Source: Tritrichomonas musculus (Eukaryota; Parabasalia; Tritrichomonadida; Tritrichomonadidae). Taken from it: a stretch of DNA of 64,000 bases. Under the pieces are notes generated by a model. It did no database searches, had not been told where the DNA came from, and was given only the letters and a program-made list of their open reading frames with translations. Position 1 is the stretch's first letter. Each line of letters begins with the position of its first letter. Both the position numbers and the translations under genes were made by a program. The stretch lies in NCBI GenBank assembly GCA_039105265.1, contig JAPFFF010000007.1, positions 992,001 to 1,056,000 on the forward strand. Direction: 5' to 3'. Of the stretch, positions 1 to 9,016 are shown piece by piece.

Positions 1-1
1 A

Positions 2-1816
2 GTGAGCATAGAATTGCCCAATAACGAAGCTTTCAATATTTACGACAGTGAGTCCAGCAGTGCGCAGCCAGCAGACGAGCTGTTCAACGAGCAGCCGCCA
101 AAGCCTGGCCGTCCTCACCAGTACACAATTCCCAACCGCTCAAACAGCGAGATGTACATCAGGAACCTCAAGCCGGCCACCAAGAACAACTACAAGAAAG
201 CTTTTGAGTGCTTTGTCAAAGCTGCCAATCTTGGATATGCGAAAGCTCAAGAAAAAGTTGGCGAGTACTACATGAGGGGGAAAGGAGTCGGTATTGATCA
301 TCACAAAGCGTTTGAATTCTTCCAAAAGGCTGCTGATCAGGGAAACGAGATGGCACAATATCATCTTGGCATCTGTTACAAAGATGGACTTGGTTGTAAA
401 CCAAGCATATCAGCAGCTTGTCGTTACTTCGAGGAATCATCTAAGAAGGGAAATTCAAATGCAGCCTACAACTTAGGACTAATTTATTCAACAAGTGGTA
501 AAAAAAATGAATCTTTCCCCTTTCTTAAGTATGCAGCAGAAAATGGACACGCAATAGCGCAATATATGGTAGGTATCTTGTATGAAAAAGGAGTAGGTAC
601 CGAAATTGACCTTAAAAAGGCTAAAGAATTCTTGATGATGAGCGCTTATAATAATAATGATCAGGGACAGTTATGCTTGGGAAGATTCTATAAAAGACAT
701 TTTCCACGTGATAAAAAGAAAATGAAAATAGCTTTCGAGTTGTTTACTAAAAGTGCAAATCAAGGTAATAATCAAGCTTTCTTCGAGCTAGCGTTGTGTT
801 ATGAATCCAAAGGAGATTACCAAGAGATGTTTAAATACTTAAAAAAAGCTTCTAATTCAAATAATCCAGCTGCTCAATTTCGATTAGCTTGTTTCTATTT
901 TCAAGGAAGATTTATCGAAAAAAATGAAAAAAAGGCTTTTGAATTGTTTAATTTGTCATCTTTTCATGGCGTTCCTGAAACATTTTTCTATTTGGGAATC
1001 TGTTACGAATTTGGAAAGGGAACTGGAAAAGATTTGAAAAAGGCATTAAATTATTATCGCAAATGCGCTGAATTGCAGATCAAAACTTCATTTGATGCAA
1101 ATATAAAACTCGGGAATTGGTATGAATATGGGAAAAAAGAAATTTCAATTATAAAAGACGATGAAATTGCATTGAAATATTATAAAAATGCATCTCAAAT
1201 TTTTGATGCTCCTAGCAAAACCAAAATTGATTTCAAAAATGAATCATTATTTTACATTTTACATTTAGATCCTCAATTAATTGACAATTTCATTGATCAA
1301 ATTGAAATTGAAAATGATCCGTTTATTTCATTTCCAATGTTGTATTTATTAATAGGTGAATATTTACTTTCCACGAAAGATGATGAAAGATGTATCAAAT
1401 TCTTAATGAAAGCGTCATCATATAAGATAATTAAATCTTATTATATCATTGGTGAATTATATGAAAAAGGTAAATTCATTTTAAATCAAAATATTGAAAT
1501 GAGTATCAATTTTTACAAAGAAGCTGCTTCGTTTGGTATGAAAGAAGCAATAAAAAAATTGGAAAATCATCACAAAAATAAGAAAAAATCGAAAATTTGC
1601 GACCAAAATTTGTCAGAAAAATGTTGTATCAATAAAATTCAGGAAAACATGATAGATCCAAATTCGCAACATAGAGTTTTCCAGTGTATGACATGTAGTA
1701 TTTTAAGACCAACTTATATTTGTTGTTATTGTGCTATGAACTGTCATGCTGATCATGATATTATTGATAATGGAAAAATTCTTCATTTTCAATGCGAATG
1801 TCATGGCAACCATTAA
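2..1816 (+). CDS. Sel1-repeat protein with C-terminal UBR-box-like zinc finger, 5' partial
   Basis: The reading frame is already open at the window edge with no ATG at the start, so the N-terminus lies upstream. From about residue 60 to 520 it carries tandem Sel1-like (TPR-related) helical repeats of about 36 residues, each with the A-x-x-x-L-G-x-x-Y and G-x-G pattern (YHLGICYKDGLG and YMVGILYEKGVG are clear copies). Such repeats act as scaffolds for protein complexes. The last 70 residues are Cys/His-rich: a CxxC pair, then CCYCAMNCHADHD and CECHGNH. This matches the end of a UBR box, the zinc fold that reads N-degrons in UBR-type ubiquitin ligases. The fold call is by eye; no RING or HECT domain follows, so it could be a recognition adaptor rather than a ligase. 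The first 200 bases are clearly richer in GC than the rest of the gene. Confidence 0.8.
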   Translation: MSIELPNNEAFNIYDSESSSAQPADELFNEQPPKPGRPHQYTIPNRSNSEMYIRNLKPATKNNYKKAFECFVKAANLGYAKAQEKVGEYYMRGKGVGIDHHKAFEFFQKAADQGNEMAQYHLGICYKDGLGCKPSISAACRYFEESSKKGNSNAAYNLGLIYSTSGKKNESFPFLKYAAENGHAIAQYMVGILYEKGVGTEIDLKKAKEFLMMSAYNNNDQGQLCLGRFYKRHFPRDKKKMKIAFELFTKSANQGNNQAFFELALCYESKGDYQEMFKYLKKASNSNNPAAQFRLACFYFQGRFIEKNEKKAFELFNLSSFHGVPETFFYLGICYEFGKGTGKDLKKALNYYRKCAELQIKTSFDANIKLGNWYEYGKKEISIIKDDEIALKYYKNASQIFDAPSKTKIDFKNESLFYILHLDPQLIDNFIDQIEIENDPFISFPMLYLLIGEYLLSTKDDERCIKFLMKASSYKIIKSYYIIGELYEKGKFILNQNIEMSINFYKEAASFGMKEAIKKLENHHKNKKKSKICDQNLSEKCCINKIQENMIDPNSQHRVFQCMTCSILRPTYICCYCAMNCHADHDIIDNGKILHFQCECHGNH

Positions 1817-2566
1817 CTTTATATTTGTATGTATAAATATATTCTTATGTATACGTGTATTTATTTATTTACTATATTCTCTCAAAATTTTAAAATGTAT
1901 GTATGTCATTTTGCACCATTGCCGTTAAAGTGGAAATTTTTTTTTGATGGCAGTTTTGGTGACTGTGATGATATTGTAATTTTCTTTAGGTCAATAATAT
2001 TATAATGACAAGATTAGAAATACAAACACTTTTACTAATTTTGATAGAGTTTTAAAAAAAAAAAAAATTGTCATTTATTACAATCAATTGATCTGTAGAA
2101 TTTATAGTAAAGCATATACTTCTTGAGGCAAAATCATTTTATAAGAAAAAAGCATGATGCTTAGAAACTGAATACCCAACATTTGATCAAAATGAATTAA
2201 AAAAAGTAGGGAAATATTTTGTGGACATCAATCCAATTACATCAGATTGGTCCACATTACCTATCACAGTCGTGAATTCACAGAGGAAAATATTAAGTGG
2301 AGGTTTATTATTTGCATCTAATAATTATAGAAACACTTTTAATGCATGTTAAAACTATTTACAAAAATATTACCATGCAAAGGAATTCTAAAAACTATAT
2401 GACTTAGACAATGATGCAGCATTTGAATATTTATATGTGTACAGAAAAGCTTGAAGAGCAAGAAGCAAAAGAAAAGGTACCTTTATAAAATTTATACAAG
2501 CCAGAAAAATTGAATTCTAATAAATATAAACGTGCTTGTTTTCCAATTATTTTGTTGTTAAAATAA
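1817..2566. other. Intergenic, with decayed coding sequence in its second half
   Basis: The first 300 bases after the Sel1 gene are AT-rich with no feature I can name. From about 2150 to 2566 the plus strand has the codon texture of an old protein gene, now closed by several stops. It has a weak resemblance to the catalytic core of a DDE transposase, but no family can be named safely. The MULE at 2576 was inserted at its right edge, and similar decayed coding texture resumes at 5616, so this is the older substrate of that insertion. Confidence 0.4.
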
Positions 2567-2575
2567 TCGTTCCAG
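2567..2575. repeat. Left 9-bp target site duplication of the MULE
   Basis: TCGTTCCAG here is repeated exactly at 5607-5615, immediately outside the other end of the element. A 9-bp duplication is the usual size for Mutator-like elements. Confidence 0.85.
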
Positions 2576-2626
2576 ATAAATGTAATTTTCCGTAAATTAT
2601 GGCACGGCCACACGACCGTTTATTTT
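2576..2626 (+). repeat. Left terminal inverted repeat of the MULE
   Basis: Reads ATAAATG, TTTTCCGTAAATTATG, GCACGG, then CGTTTATTTT. The reverse complement of 5556-5606 gives the same blocks in the same order with a few substitutions and an indel of about 8 bases between CACGG and CGTTTATT. Confidence 0.8.
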
Positions 2627-2803
2627 CATTTTTTTTTTTTTTATTTTTTCAACAGCATCTCAGTAGATACAAACAAAAGAAATGAAAAAAGCAGCAAGCA
2701 GCGACTGCTTTTGTCGCGAGCAAGAGCTTCAAAGAAGAAACGTTTTGTTTTGATTCTAATCTTTTTTATTATTATTAGCAAAAGCAGCATCTCAGTTGAT
2801 GCA

Positions 2804-2916
2804 AACGTAGACTATACGTTTTATTGGTTCATTATATGATATGAACTTTCGAACGTACACTATACGTTTTATTTTTTATTTATATGATATGTACTTCTGA
2901 ACGTACACTATACGTT
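2804..2916. promoter_or_regulatory. Three palindromes AACGTA-N5-TACGTT at exact 48-bp spacing
   Basis: Perfect palindromic sites lie at 2804-2820, 2852-2868 and 2900-2916. The spacers are GACTA, CACTA and CACTA. The sequence between them is also partly repeated (TATATGATATG), so this is a 48-bp tandem repeat with a dyad in each unit. It ends 61 bases before the transposase ATG. A dimeric regulator or the transposase itself are natural candidates for binding; that is inference. Confidence 0.7.
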
Positions 2917-2961
2917 TCTTTTGCATTTGAGGAGATTATTCGTTACATATATATTTTTATG

Positions 2962-2966
2962 TCACT
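2962..2966 (+). promoter_or_regulatory. Initiator-like TCACT before the transposase ATG
   Basis: TCACT fits the trichomonad initiator consensus TCA(C/T)(A/T); the presumed +1 A at 2964 lies 14 bases before the ATG at 2978. This placement favours that ATG over the upstream in-frame TTG at 2921. Confidence 0.5.
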
Positions 2967-2977
2967 TTCTATTTGTA

Positions 2978-4759
2978 ATGGACGATTTAAGACGAAATCT
3001 TGATATGATTGATGCGGAATCCACATTTAAAGTTGTATCACAGCCATTAAGAAAATGCAGATTCGAAAATGCAAAAACAATTTTAATAGAGCCTGAAAAT
3101 TCCACCTGGAATTTCAGAACATTATCAATATTTATAAATGAATGTAAAACCTTTAAATTTGATCCAAAGAACGGTGCACGATACCAATTCAATCCCAATG
3201 GAAAACATTGTTATTTTTTCCGATTTGTAAATGAGAATGATGATGAACATTTTATTCTAGTTAATATTTCTCAGACAATTTCTGTACGTGCAAGCATTAA
3301 GTATGTTTCTAACTGGGAAGAAGAAAATTGCCAAAAATCATGGATTAAAAAGTCTTTATTAATGCAACTATCAAGTAGCTCGCAAGCACTTATGCATAAT
3401 TCACCTCTACTCTATTACCCATTTTCAGATTTTTCACATTTGTTTCATTCATTTGCATCATCCTTTACAAGCTTAAAGATTGCAGATTATTCAAAGAATA
3501 CAATGCACATATTTGATTATGTAGAAAACTATAAAAATGAACGAATCAACAATCAGGTAAATTTTCAAAGATTTTGTAAAATGAGCAATGGATTTTGCCT
3601 ATTAAAAATCGCTGAGCACAACAATACAACAAAGAAATTAGACAAAATTGAATACAACTCAAAACGTTATTACATTTTAGGTGGTGTTTTCATAAATATT
3701 TATGCAAAATATATAGTTCTAGATAGTAAAAGGTCAGGATTAATGCTCGATACAACTTGGAAGCTCCTCCAACATTATGTTGCATCTATACCAACTGTCA
3801 TAATCCATAATGTAGGAGTACCATTAGGGTTTTCTTTTGGGATAATTGAAGATTCTGATATTTATAATAACTTTTTTGAACATTTTAAAAATGTTTTTGG
3901 TTTCCAAATTCCAACATTTATTAATGTGGCTGAATCTGATCAAGGTTCAGGTCTCAAAAAAGCGATTAAAGATCAAGGATTGAAACATTTATGTTGTCTA
4001 CGACATTTATTAGTAATTCTTGAACGAAAACCTTATTCACAACAGGTTGGAAATTTGGTCTCTACAGCATCTTCTCATGATTTAGAAGAGTTGAAGAAAG
4101 TTTACAATAAACAATGGAAAAAAATCACTGATACAAATTTACTTGATAAGCTTGAAAGAAAATTAAACAAAGTTGGTTTATCATTTAAAGAAAAGAAAAA
4201 AATAAGCATAGAAGATCAAGACAGATGGGAGGAGGTATCGATGGTGCATAGGGCATCTTTCAAGATGCCTTCATGCACCAACCAATTAGAAATTACCCAT
4301 GGCCATTTAAATGCTCAGTTGCCTAGAAATAACTCATTTTGGCCAGGAATGCAACGAATCGCCGATAATATAATGAAAAAGATACATAATTATGAACTTT
4401 TTTATGAGCAGAATTACTCTAGATACAAACGAAAAGTTAAAAATACATGTAATAACACACCTCTTAATATCATGCAAAATATGATTAGAAGTTATAAAAC
4501 AGATATTACATCAGAAACATGTTTATGTGGAGAATCTGTTCTTATTTCATCGATGCTTCAAATAAAACTCCCATGTTCACATTTATATTTTTTAGGCATG
4601 CAGTTTCCAAAATTTGACGTACCAAAATTAGAAATTGAATACGTAACAAATGGTGAAGTTTTTGTTGAATACGAAATTGTTAAATCACAGAAGGTTGAAA
4701 AAAACTGTGACTATTATGATAAAATAAGACTATATACAGTAAAAATAATAAAATTTTGA
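2978..4759 (+). CDS. MULE transposase with SWIM zinc finger
   Basis: About 593 residues from the first ATG; an earlier in-frame TTG at 2921 lies before the initiator-like motif and is not a credible start. The catalytic core has the MULE order: D258 in LMLDTT, a beta-rich stretch with PLGFSFG, D321 in ESDQGSGLKKAI, the C-LRH signature, and a likely third acid E438 in NQLEITHGHLN. Near the C-terminus a CLC...CSH pattern matches a SWIM finger, which often follows the core in MULE transposases. The enzyme would cut and rejoin the element ends using the DDE triad. There is no internal stop, so it may still be active. Its last 80 bases overlap the end of a minus-strand gene. Confidence 0.88.
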   Translation: MDDLRRNLDMIDAESTFKVVSQPLRKCRFENAKTILIEPENSTWNFRTLSIFINECKTFKFDPKNGARYQFNPNGKHCYFFRFVNENDDEHFILVNISQTISVRASIKYVSNWEEENCQKSWIKKSLLMQLSSSSQALMHNSPLLYYPFSDFSHLFHSFASSFTSLKIADYSKNTMHIFDYVENYKNERINNQVNFQRFCKMSNGFCLLKIAEHNNTTKKLDKIEYNSKRYYILGGVFINIYAKYIVLDSKRSGLMLDTTWKLLQHYVASIPTVIIHNVGVPLGFSFGIIEDSDIYNNFFEHFKNVFGFQIPTFINVAESDQGSGLKKAIKDQGLKHLCCLRHLLVILERKPYSQQVGNLVSTASSHDLEELKKVYNKQWKKITDTNLLDKLERKLNKVGLSFKEKKKISIEDQDRWEEVSMVHRASFKMPSCTNQLEITHGHLNAQLPRNNSFWPGMQRIADNIMKKIHNYELFYEQNYSRYKRKVKNTCNNTPLNIMQNMIRSYKTDITSETCLCGESVLISSMLQIKLPCSHLYFLGMQFPKFDVPKLEIEYVTNGEVFVEYEIVKSQKVEKNCDYYDKIRLYTVKIIKF

Positions 4760-4937
4760 TTTTTTGAATTTCTTGCAAAAGCATTTTTGATATTTCGATA
4801 CATTCTTCCAAGAGAGAGTTATCTTCTTGTTTGTTGTAAAAAGTTCGAAGTTTATGAATCCATGTCAAAGACTCATTCAAAAAGGAAATTTCAATAGATA
4901 AATTTTCAAATTTTTTGTCAAGTGCTTGATTCGACAT
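4680..4937 (-). CDS. Small MULE accessory protein, helical with hydrophobic tail
   Basis: An 85-residue frame starting at an ATG and lying within the MULE, tail-to-tail with the transposase and overlapping its 3' end by 80 bases. The first 60 residues are predicted helical (SIEISFLNESLTWIHKL). The tail has a hydrophobic run, KILLFLLYIVLFY, which looks like a membrane segment but lies in the overlap and may be forced by the transposase codons. I do not recognise a family. The upstream 104-residue coiled-coil gene on the same strand makes a captured or accessory gene pair plausible, but its small size keeps confidence modest. Confidence 0.4.
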   Translation of the reverse strand: MSNQALDKKFENLSIEISFLNESLTWIHKLRTFYNKQEDNSLLEECIEISKMLLQEIQKIKILLFLLYIVLFYHNSHSFFQPSVI

Positions 4938-5022
4938 AAAAAAAAATAATGAAATAAAAAAAGATGAAAAAATATCTCACAAAAAAAGTTCTACGTCAAG
5001 ATTAAAAAAGTTATTTTTTTAT

Positions 5023-5337
5023 TTATTCCTCTTTATAAGCTTTTATTTGATTCTCTGCCTTGAGAATATCATTTTGTAATTCTCGAAGAAAAGTTCGGTC
5101 TTCTTCGATTTCAAGGAGGAGTTTTTTCTTCTCATCCTTTTTTGCTTTGGCCAAGTCTGCTTCTTTACATTTAACAAGGTCAGCTAGAAAAGAATACATT
5201 TGCTGATATTGAACTTTTGAAGTTTCTAATAACTTTATTATTTTTTTCTTATCTTTCTCTAAGTCTTCTATCTCAGACAATTGCTTTTCCAATTTTTGAT
5301 CATTTTGGAGTAGGAAAAGAAGTTTGCTTCCCATCAT
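5023..5337 (-). CDS. Small MULE accessory coiled-coil protein
   Basis: About 104 residues from the ATG pair at 5332-5337; a TCATT initiator-like motif lies directly upstream, which supports this start over the longer in-frame TTG-initiated form. Nearly the whole protein is a charged amphipathic helix with heptad spacing, for example LEKQLSEIEDLEKDKKK and FLRELQNDILKAENQI. It ends in KAYKEE. It lies entirely within the transposon, between the transposase and the right inverted end, on the opposite strand. Function is unknown. A dimerising regulator or a captured host fragment are both possible. Confidence 0.5.
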   Translation of the reverse strand: MMGSKLLFLLQNDQKLEKQLSEIEDLEKDKKKIIKLLETSKVQYQQMYSFLADLVKCKEADLAKAKKDEKKKLLLEIEEDRTFLRELQNDILKAENQIKAYKEE

Positions 5338-5420
5338 CTGAATGATAAATTTAAAAAAATGAAATGAAAAAAAAATAAAAATTTTGTTCTTTGTCAAGTT
5401 TATTCAAGACTTAAAATTTT

Positions 5421-5550
5421 TTAGAATAATTTAGAAAGTTCTCTTTCCAATTTTAATCTCCTTTCGACTTTTCTAAGTTGAATCTCCAGAAATTCCAATT
5501 TCTTTTCTTATTCTTCTTCTCGATCTCGGAGATCGTATATATTTTGTCGT
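5421..5550 (-). pseudogene. Short coiled-coil coding stretch in the MULE, no start and one in-frame stop
   Basis: The minus strand reads as about 38 residues of charged helix (FLEIQLRKVERRLKLEREL) ending at a stop at 5421-5423. One in-frame stop follows a DREEE segment and no ATG is seen. It resembles the adjoining 104-residue gene in style and may be a decayed third accessory gene or a lost exon. Confidence 0.3.
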
Positions 5551-5555
5551 GATTT

Positions 5556-5606
5556 ACGGGAAAAATAAACGTACCGTGTCATGATTTACGGAAAAAAAGA
5601 TTTATC
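5556..5606 (-). repeat. Right terminal inverted repeat of the MULE
   Basis: Reverse complement of the left end: inwards from 5606 it reads GATAAAT, TTTTTTTCCGTAAATCATG, ACACGG, then CGTTTATTTT. Directly outside lies the second copy of the 9-bp duplication. Confidence 0.8.
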
Positions 5607-5615
5607 TCGTTCCAG
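5607..5615. repeat. Right 9-bp target site duplication of the MULE
   Basis: TCGTTCCAG, identical to 2567-2575. Confidence 0.85.
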
Positions 5616-5668
5616 CATGCCATTGGGGAAAGGTTAGACCCAAAATCATAATTTCGGCATTAGAAAAC

Positions 5669-5704
<36 letters not shown>

Positions 5705-6371
5705 AAGTTAAAGATCTCTATTGGAAATGAATCTTGTATTTTAAACAGGGATGATTTGACATAAATTGGTGCAATTCTATTCAATATGTATTGTAAACTA
5801 AATGTACCAAGAGTAATATCTTTCTTTTTGATTTGTGAAAATATTATTTGTGTTCTTCTATTTTTTAAAAAGTGAATTAATTCCACTTGAAACTAATGTA
5901 AGGCCATTCCCAATCAAAGTTTTGGTGCATCCAAATGGACAAGCTGATTAAAGTCTGGTTCAAATACTAAAAGAAACAACGAAAAATATTATTAAAAATT
6001 CACCATGTGTATATTTAAAATATTTATCTACTGATAATGATACAGGATATTCAAGCTAATATGAAAATGCAAAAATTATCCATTTGCATGGAACTGAAGG
6101 ATATGTAGAGATAATCGGTCATTTGATCTTTATTTGTTTGCAAAAAGGCGAATGTCTCATTATTGCCGATTTAATTCACTTTTTTAAAAAAAGTAGAACA
6201 ACCAAACAAAAGTAATACATTCAAGATCTTAAAAATAAGATCAAAGATCTTGGATCCAAAAGAAAAAGCATTATTTTTCGAATATGTCGAGAAATCGAGA
6301 ATCAATAAACAATTAATTTTTTAAATATTTTTTTATTTTCCTTTTTTTTATTTTTAATCTTGAGATAAAAA
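5616..6371 (+). pseudogene. Decayed coding sequence and A28 tract
   Basis: After the MULE the plus strand again shows codon-like texture with many breaks, at 5616-5670 and more clearly at about 5885-6320. Between them is a run of 28 A at 5673-5700, which could be a retrotransposition tail or simple slippage. The material looks like the continuation of an old repeat-family gene split by the MULE. No protein family can be named. Confidence 0.35.
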
Positions 6372-8568
6372 TTATTCTTCATAAATGATTTCTTCATCTT
6401 GATCTTTTTCAAATTGTTCTCTGTATTGGTCTTTGAGTTTGAAAACCCTTGTTCGTTTTCCACAATCTTTTATTCGAAAAGCTATTTCACGAGCATAATT
6501 TTTATAATCCAAGTATGCAGATAGACTTGAGAATACGAACTTTTCGAATTATTAATGACCCTGTTTCTTGTTTCTGTTTGGAGTAGTTTTCTTTTATCCC
6601 AATTTGAGATATCTCTTTTATTGAAAAATGTGAATAAATTTGAATAAAATCCATCAGAATGAATTGTATTAACAAGCATTCCAATATATTGCGAATCATT
6701 AATTTTTGCATCAGATGCTTCAGAAACAACATATCTTCTGTCACCTTTTAATATTTGAATGGGAGAGGAAAATCAAATTTACAACATTTTCTGCAGGTCT
6801 TGATGGTTGATATTTTTCTGATCTATTAATTGATTTTTCAGTAATAATTGCTTTTAGGGTATCAAAATCGAAATATTGATTTGAATTAACAGACGATAAC
6901 TCATTAAAAACAATTAATTTTCTGTTTTAGAAATAATGGATTTTTTCTGCCAACAATTTCATCTATCTTATTGACATTATCAATAGAATATCCTTTAAAT
7001 AATTCACATATTGTATTTGTGAGAGTATTTTTGCCAGTGTTATTTTGACTGTCAAAACAATAGCAGATTCTTTTTTGCCACTTGGATTTTGAATGATAAA
7101 CGATATCCAATTCAAGATAAATTCATTCAATTCTTCATTATTATCAGAAATGATTTCTTTGATATGATTCAAAAAAGGCTGTATCTATGGCCTATCAACT
7201 TTTTCAAGAGGTTGATTTCAATATCCATGAAAAACCCAGAAAAAGTCAGGATTATCTCGAAAAAACTTGATTTTTCTTTTCATAAGTATATTTTTATTTT
7301 GCCCAGTTGAATAAACTTGAAAAGCATTTATTGTTTTCTTTTTCTTCTTATCCATATTAAACCCTAAATTAATTGTTTTCATCTTGTTTTCAAATGAACT
7401 TTCATCAAGAGGTGAAAATTTCATTGAATTATCATCGTCCTCTAAATCTTTCAAAAAATATAATGTTTTTGCAATATCAACAATAACAAGGACTCTTTTT
7501 AAATCTGATAAGAAATTTCCTATCCTAGTTCCATCTTTTTTTTTTTATAATTTTTATGACATATATCATTTAATGAAAAAGTGTCTGTAAAATCAACTTT
7601 TGCATTTTCATCTATTGTATTTATTGAATGTCGTTCAAGATATTTTATCTTGATATCATACTCTAAATGTTTCATTATTGAGAAAAACTATTTGAGTCTT
7701 CCTTTGTATAATATTTTTCTGAATAAACATCTACAGTATTCAAATTATGATGGTCATCATTTTGGAAATACCATTCTTTAACGAAATTCGTTATTGATTT
7801 CTTTTCATAAGGAGAATGAAATAAATTAATCATCACTTTTTAAAAATTTTCAAAGGTGGATTCAAATTCATTCATTAAATGTAGTAATTCAACTGATGAC
7901 ATTATAATTAAATCTTCATTGATTTCAAACTCATCAGGGTCAGTTTCTTTTTTGGTGATACCTTTTTCATCACCTTTTATTTGGACTATATGTTGAGATG
8001 GTTTTGCACAATGTAATAAATTTCAATGATTAAATTTATTACCAACATCATTTGAACTAAATATTTTATTTGATAATGAGAGTCTAAAAAGTTGTTTTGA
8101 ATTAAGTTTGTAAACATTTGGGTCACATAAACGAAGTACATTGTAATCAAAACCTGCTTTTTTATTATGTTTCAATATTTTTTGAATATCTGAACCTTTG
8201 ATTTTCGTTGTATAGAATATCACATGAATTGAACAAAATGTTCTCCTTCTTTAATTAATCTTCATCCTGTTTTCATTGCAAAAACATCAGAATTTGTGTA
8301 CCATCCTATTGTATATGGTCCAAAAACATCTGTTAATGACTGCAGCCTTTTTAAACACATCTTGATATTCTTCGTCATTTGATATTGAATCGAAATCAAA
8401 ATATAAATGACAATGAGTATCAAATCCTAATACTTCATTAAAAGAGCTTTTATCAGAGAGACACTTATCTATTGCATCATAATCGAGTTGTAATGGGGTT
8501 TTCTTTTTTGACCATGAGAAATTATCAACAAAGAATACTATTCCTGCTTTATTTGCTGGCTCAGTCAT
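6372..8568 (-). pseudogene. Fossil primase / SF3 (D5-like) helicase gene of a virus-like element
   Basis: Read from 8568 downwards, several blocks match the order of a primase-helicase protein of the kind found in large DNA viruses, Polinton-like viruses and related plasmids. An N-terminal block has HLYFDFDS, typical of an archaeo-eukaryotic primase active site. A middle block has a Walker A-like NNTGKNTLTN. A C-terminal block has a YSNLFTFF-KRDIS-W pattern seen near the end of D5-type helicases. The gene is broken in many places (at least six) and is an old fossil. No capsid, polymerase B or integrase was recognised nearby, so the parent element cannot be classified further. A plasmid-like or Polinton-like source is the main alternative to a true virus. 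Confidence 0.55.
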
Positions 8569-8623
8569 GTTTCTTTTATCCGAGATAAATGAATAATGAA
8601 TCGATTAAATAAATGAATGTAAT

Positions 8624-8854
8624 AACTCAAAAAAAATCAATCAAACCTACGTATTGCTTCAGAAATATTTGAATTGATTGATTTTTTATAATTCATATAG
8701 GATTTTCAAAAAAATTTTTAAATAATAAATAACGATAATAACTTACACACTTATGCATTTCTTATTCAAATCTTATGCATATTTAAACATTTTCAAAAGT
8801 TTATTTCACTTTTTGATATAAAAGTGCCAACCTACGCATCAATTACTGTTTCCC
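8624..8854 (+). repeat. Direct repeat copy 1 flanking the second MULE
   Basis: About 230 bp beginning AACTCAAAAAAAATCAATC and ending CATCAATTACTGTTTCCC. It matches 10951-11147 in the same orientation at about 90% by eye, with one indel of about 30 bp. Each copy contains the short dyad CACTTTTTGATATAAAAGTG and two copies of AACCTACG. Confidence 0.85.
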
Positions 8855-8888
8855 GAAAAAATGAATTTAAATTTTTTTCAATAGTTTA

Positions 8889-9016
8889 GACAAATAATTC
8901 CCCTCAGCTATATCAAGCACCTCCTTATTCATACCGATTACCTCCTCTGCCATATCATCCTCCTCCTCAGTCATTTCAAACCAATCATCAGTTATATCAA
9001 CCGCCTCCACATTCAT
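8889..9016 (+). repeat. Left inverted arm of the second MULE (Pro/Gln-rich coding texture)
   Basis: About 128 bp that is the reverse complement of 10794-10921 at about 95% identity. Read on the plus strand it encodes a Pro/Tyr/Gln-rich peptide (YQAPPYSY, YHPPPQSFQ, YQPPPHS), the same peptide that the right arm encodes on the minus strand. Confidence 0.8.

Larger units (their letters stand above)
2576..5606 (+). mobile_element. Complete-looking Mutator-like (MULE) DNA transposon, about 3.0 kb
   Basis: The element is framed by a perfect 9-bp direct duplication and by imperfect terminal inverted repeats of about 50 bp. Both ends, read inwards, carry ATAAAT, then TTCCGTAAAT, then CACGG and CGTTTATTTT. 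Inside are an uninterrupted MULE transposase on the plus strand, three phased palindromes upstream of it, and two small coiled-coil genes on the minus strand that converge on it. Transposase, inverted ends and duplication all agree, so the boundaries are firm. The open frame and exact duplication suggest a young insertion. It lies within older decayed coding sequence. Its own internal decay is limited to a short third coiled-coil stretch near 5421-5550. Confidence 0.88.

Noticed and set aside
2921-2977. Longer N-terminus of the MULE transposase from a TTG, resembling a signal peptide
   Set aside because: TTG is not a likely start here, and an initiator-like motif lies between it and the ATG at 2978.
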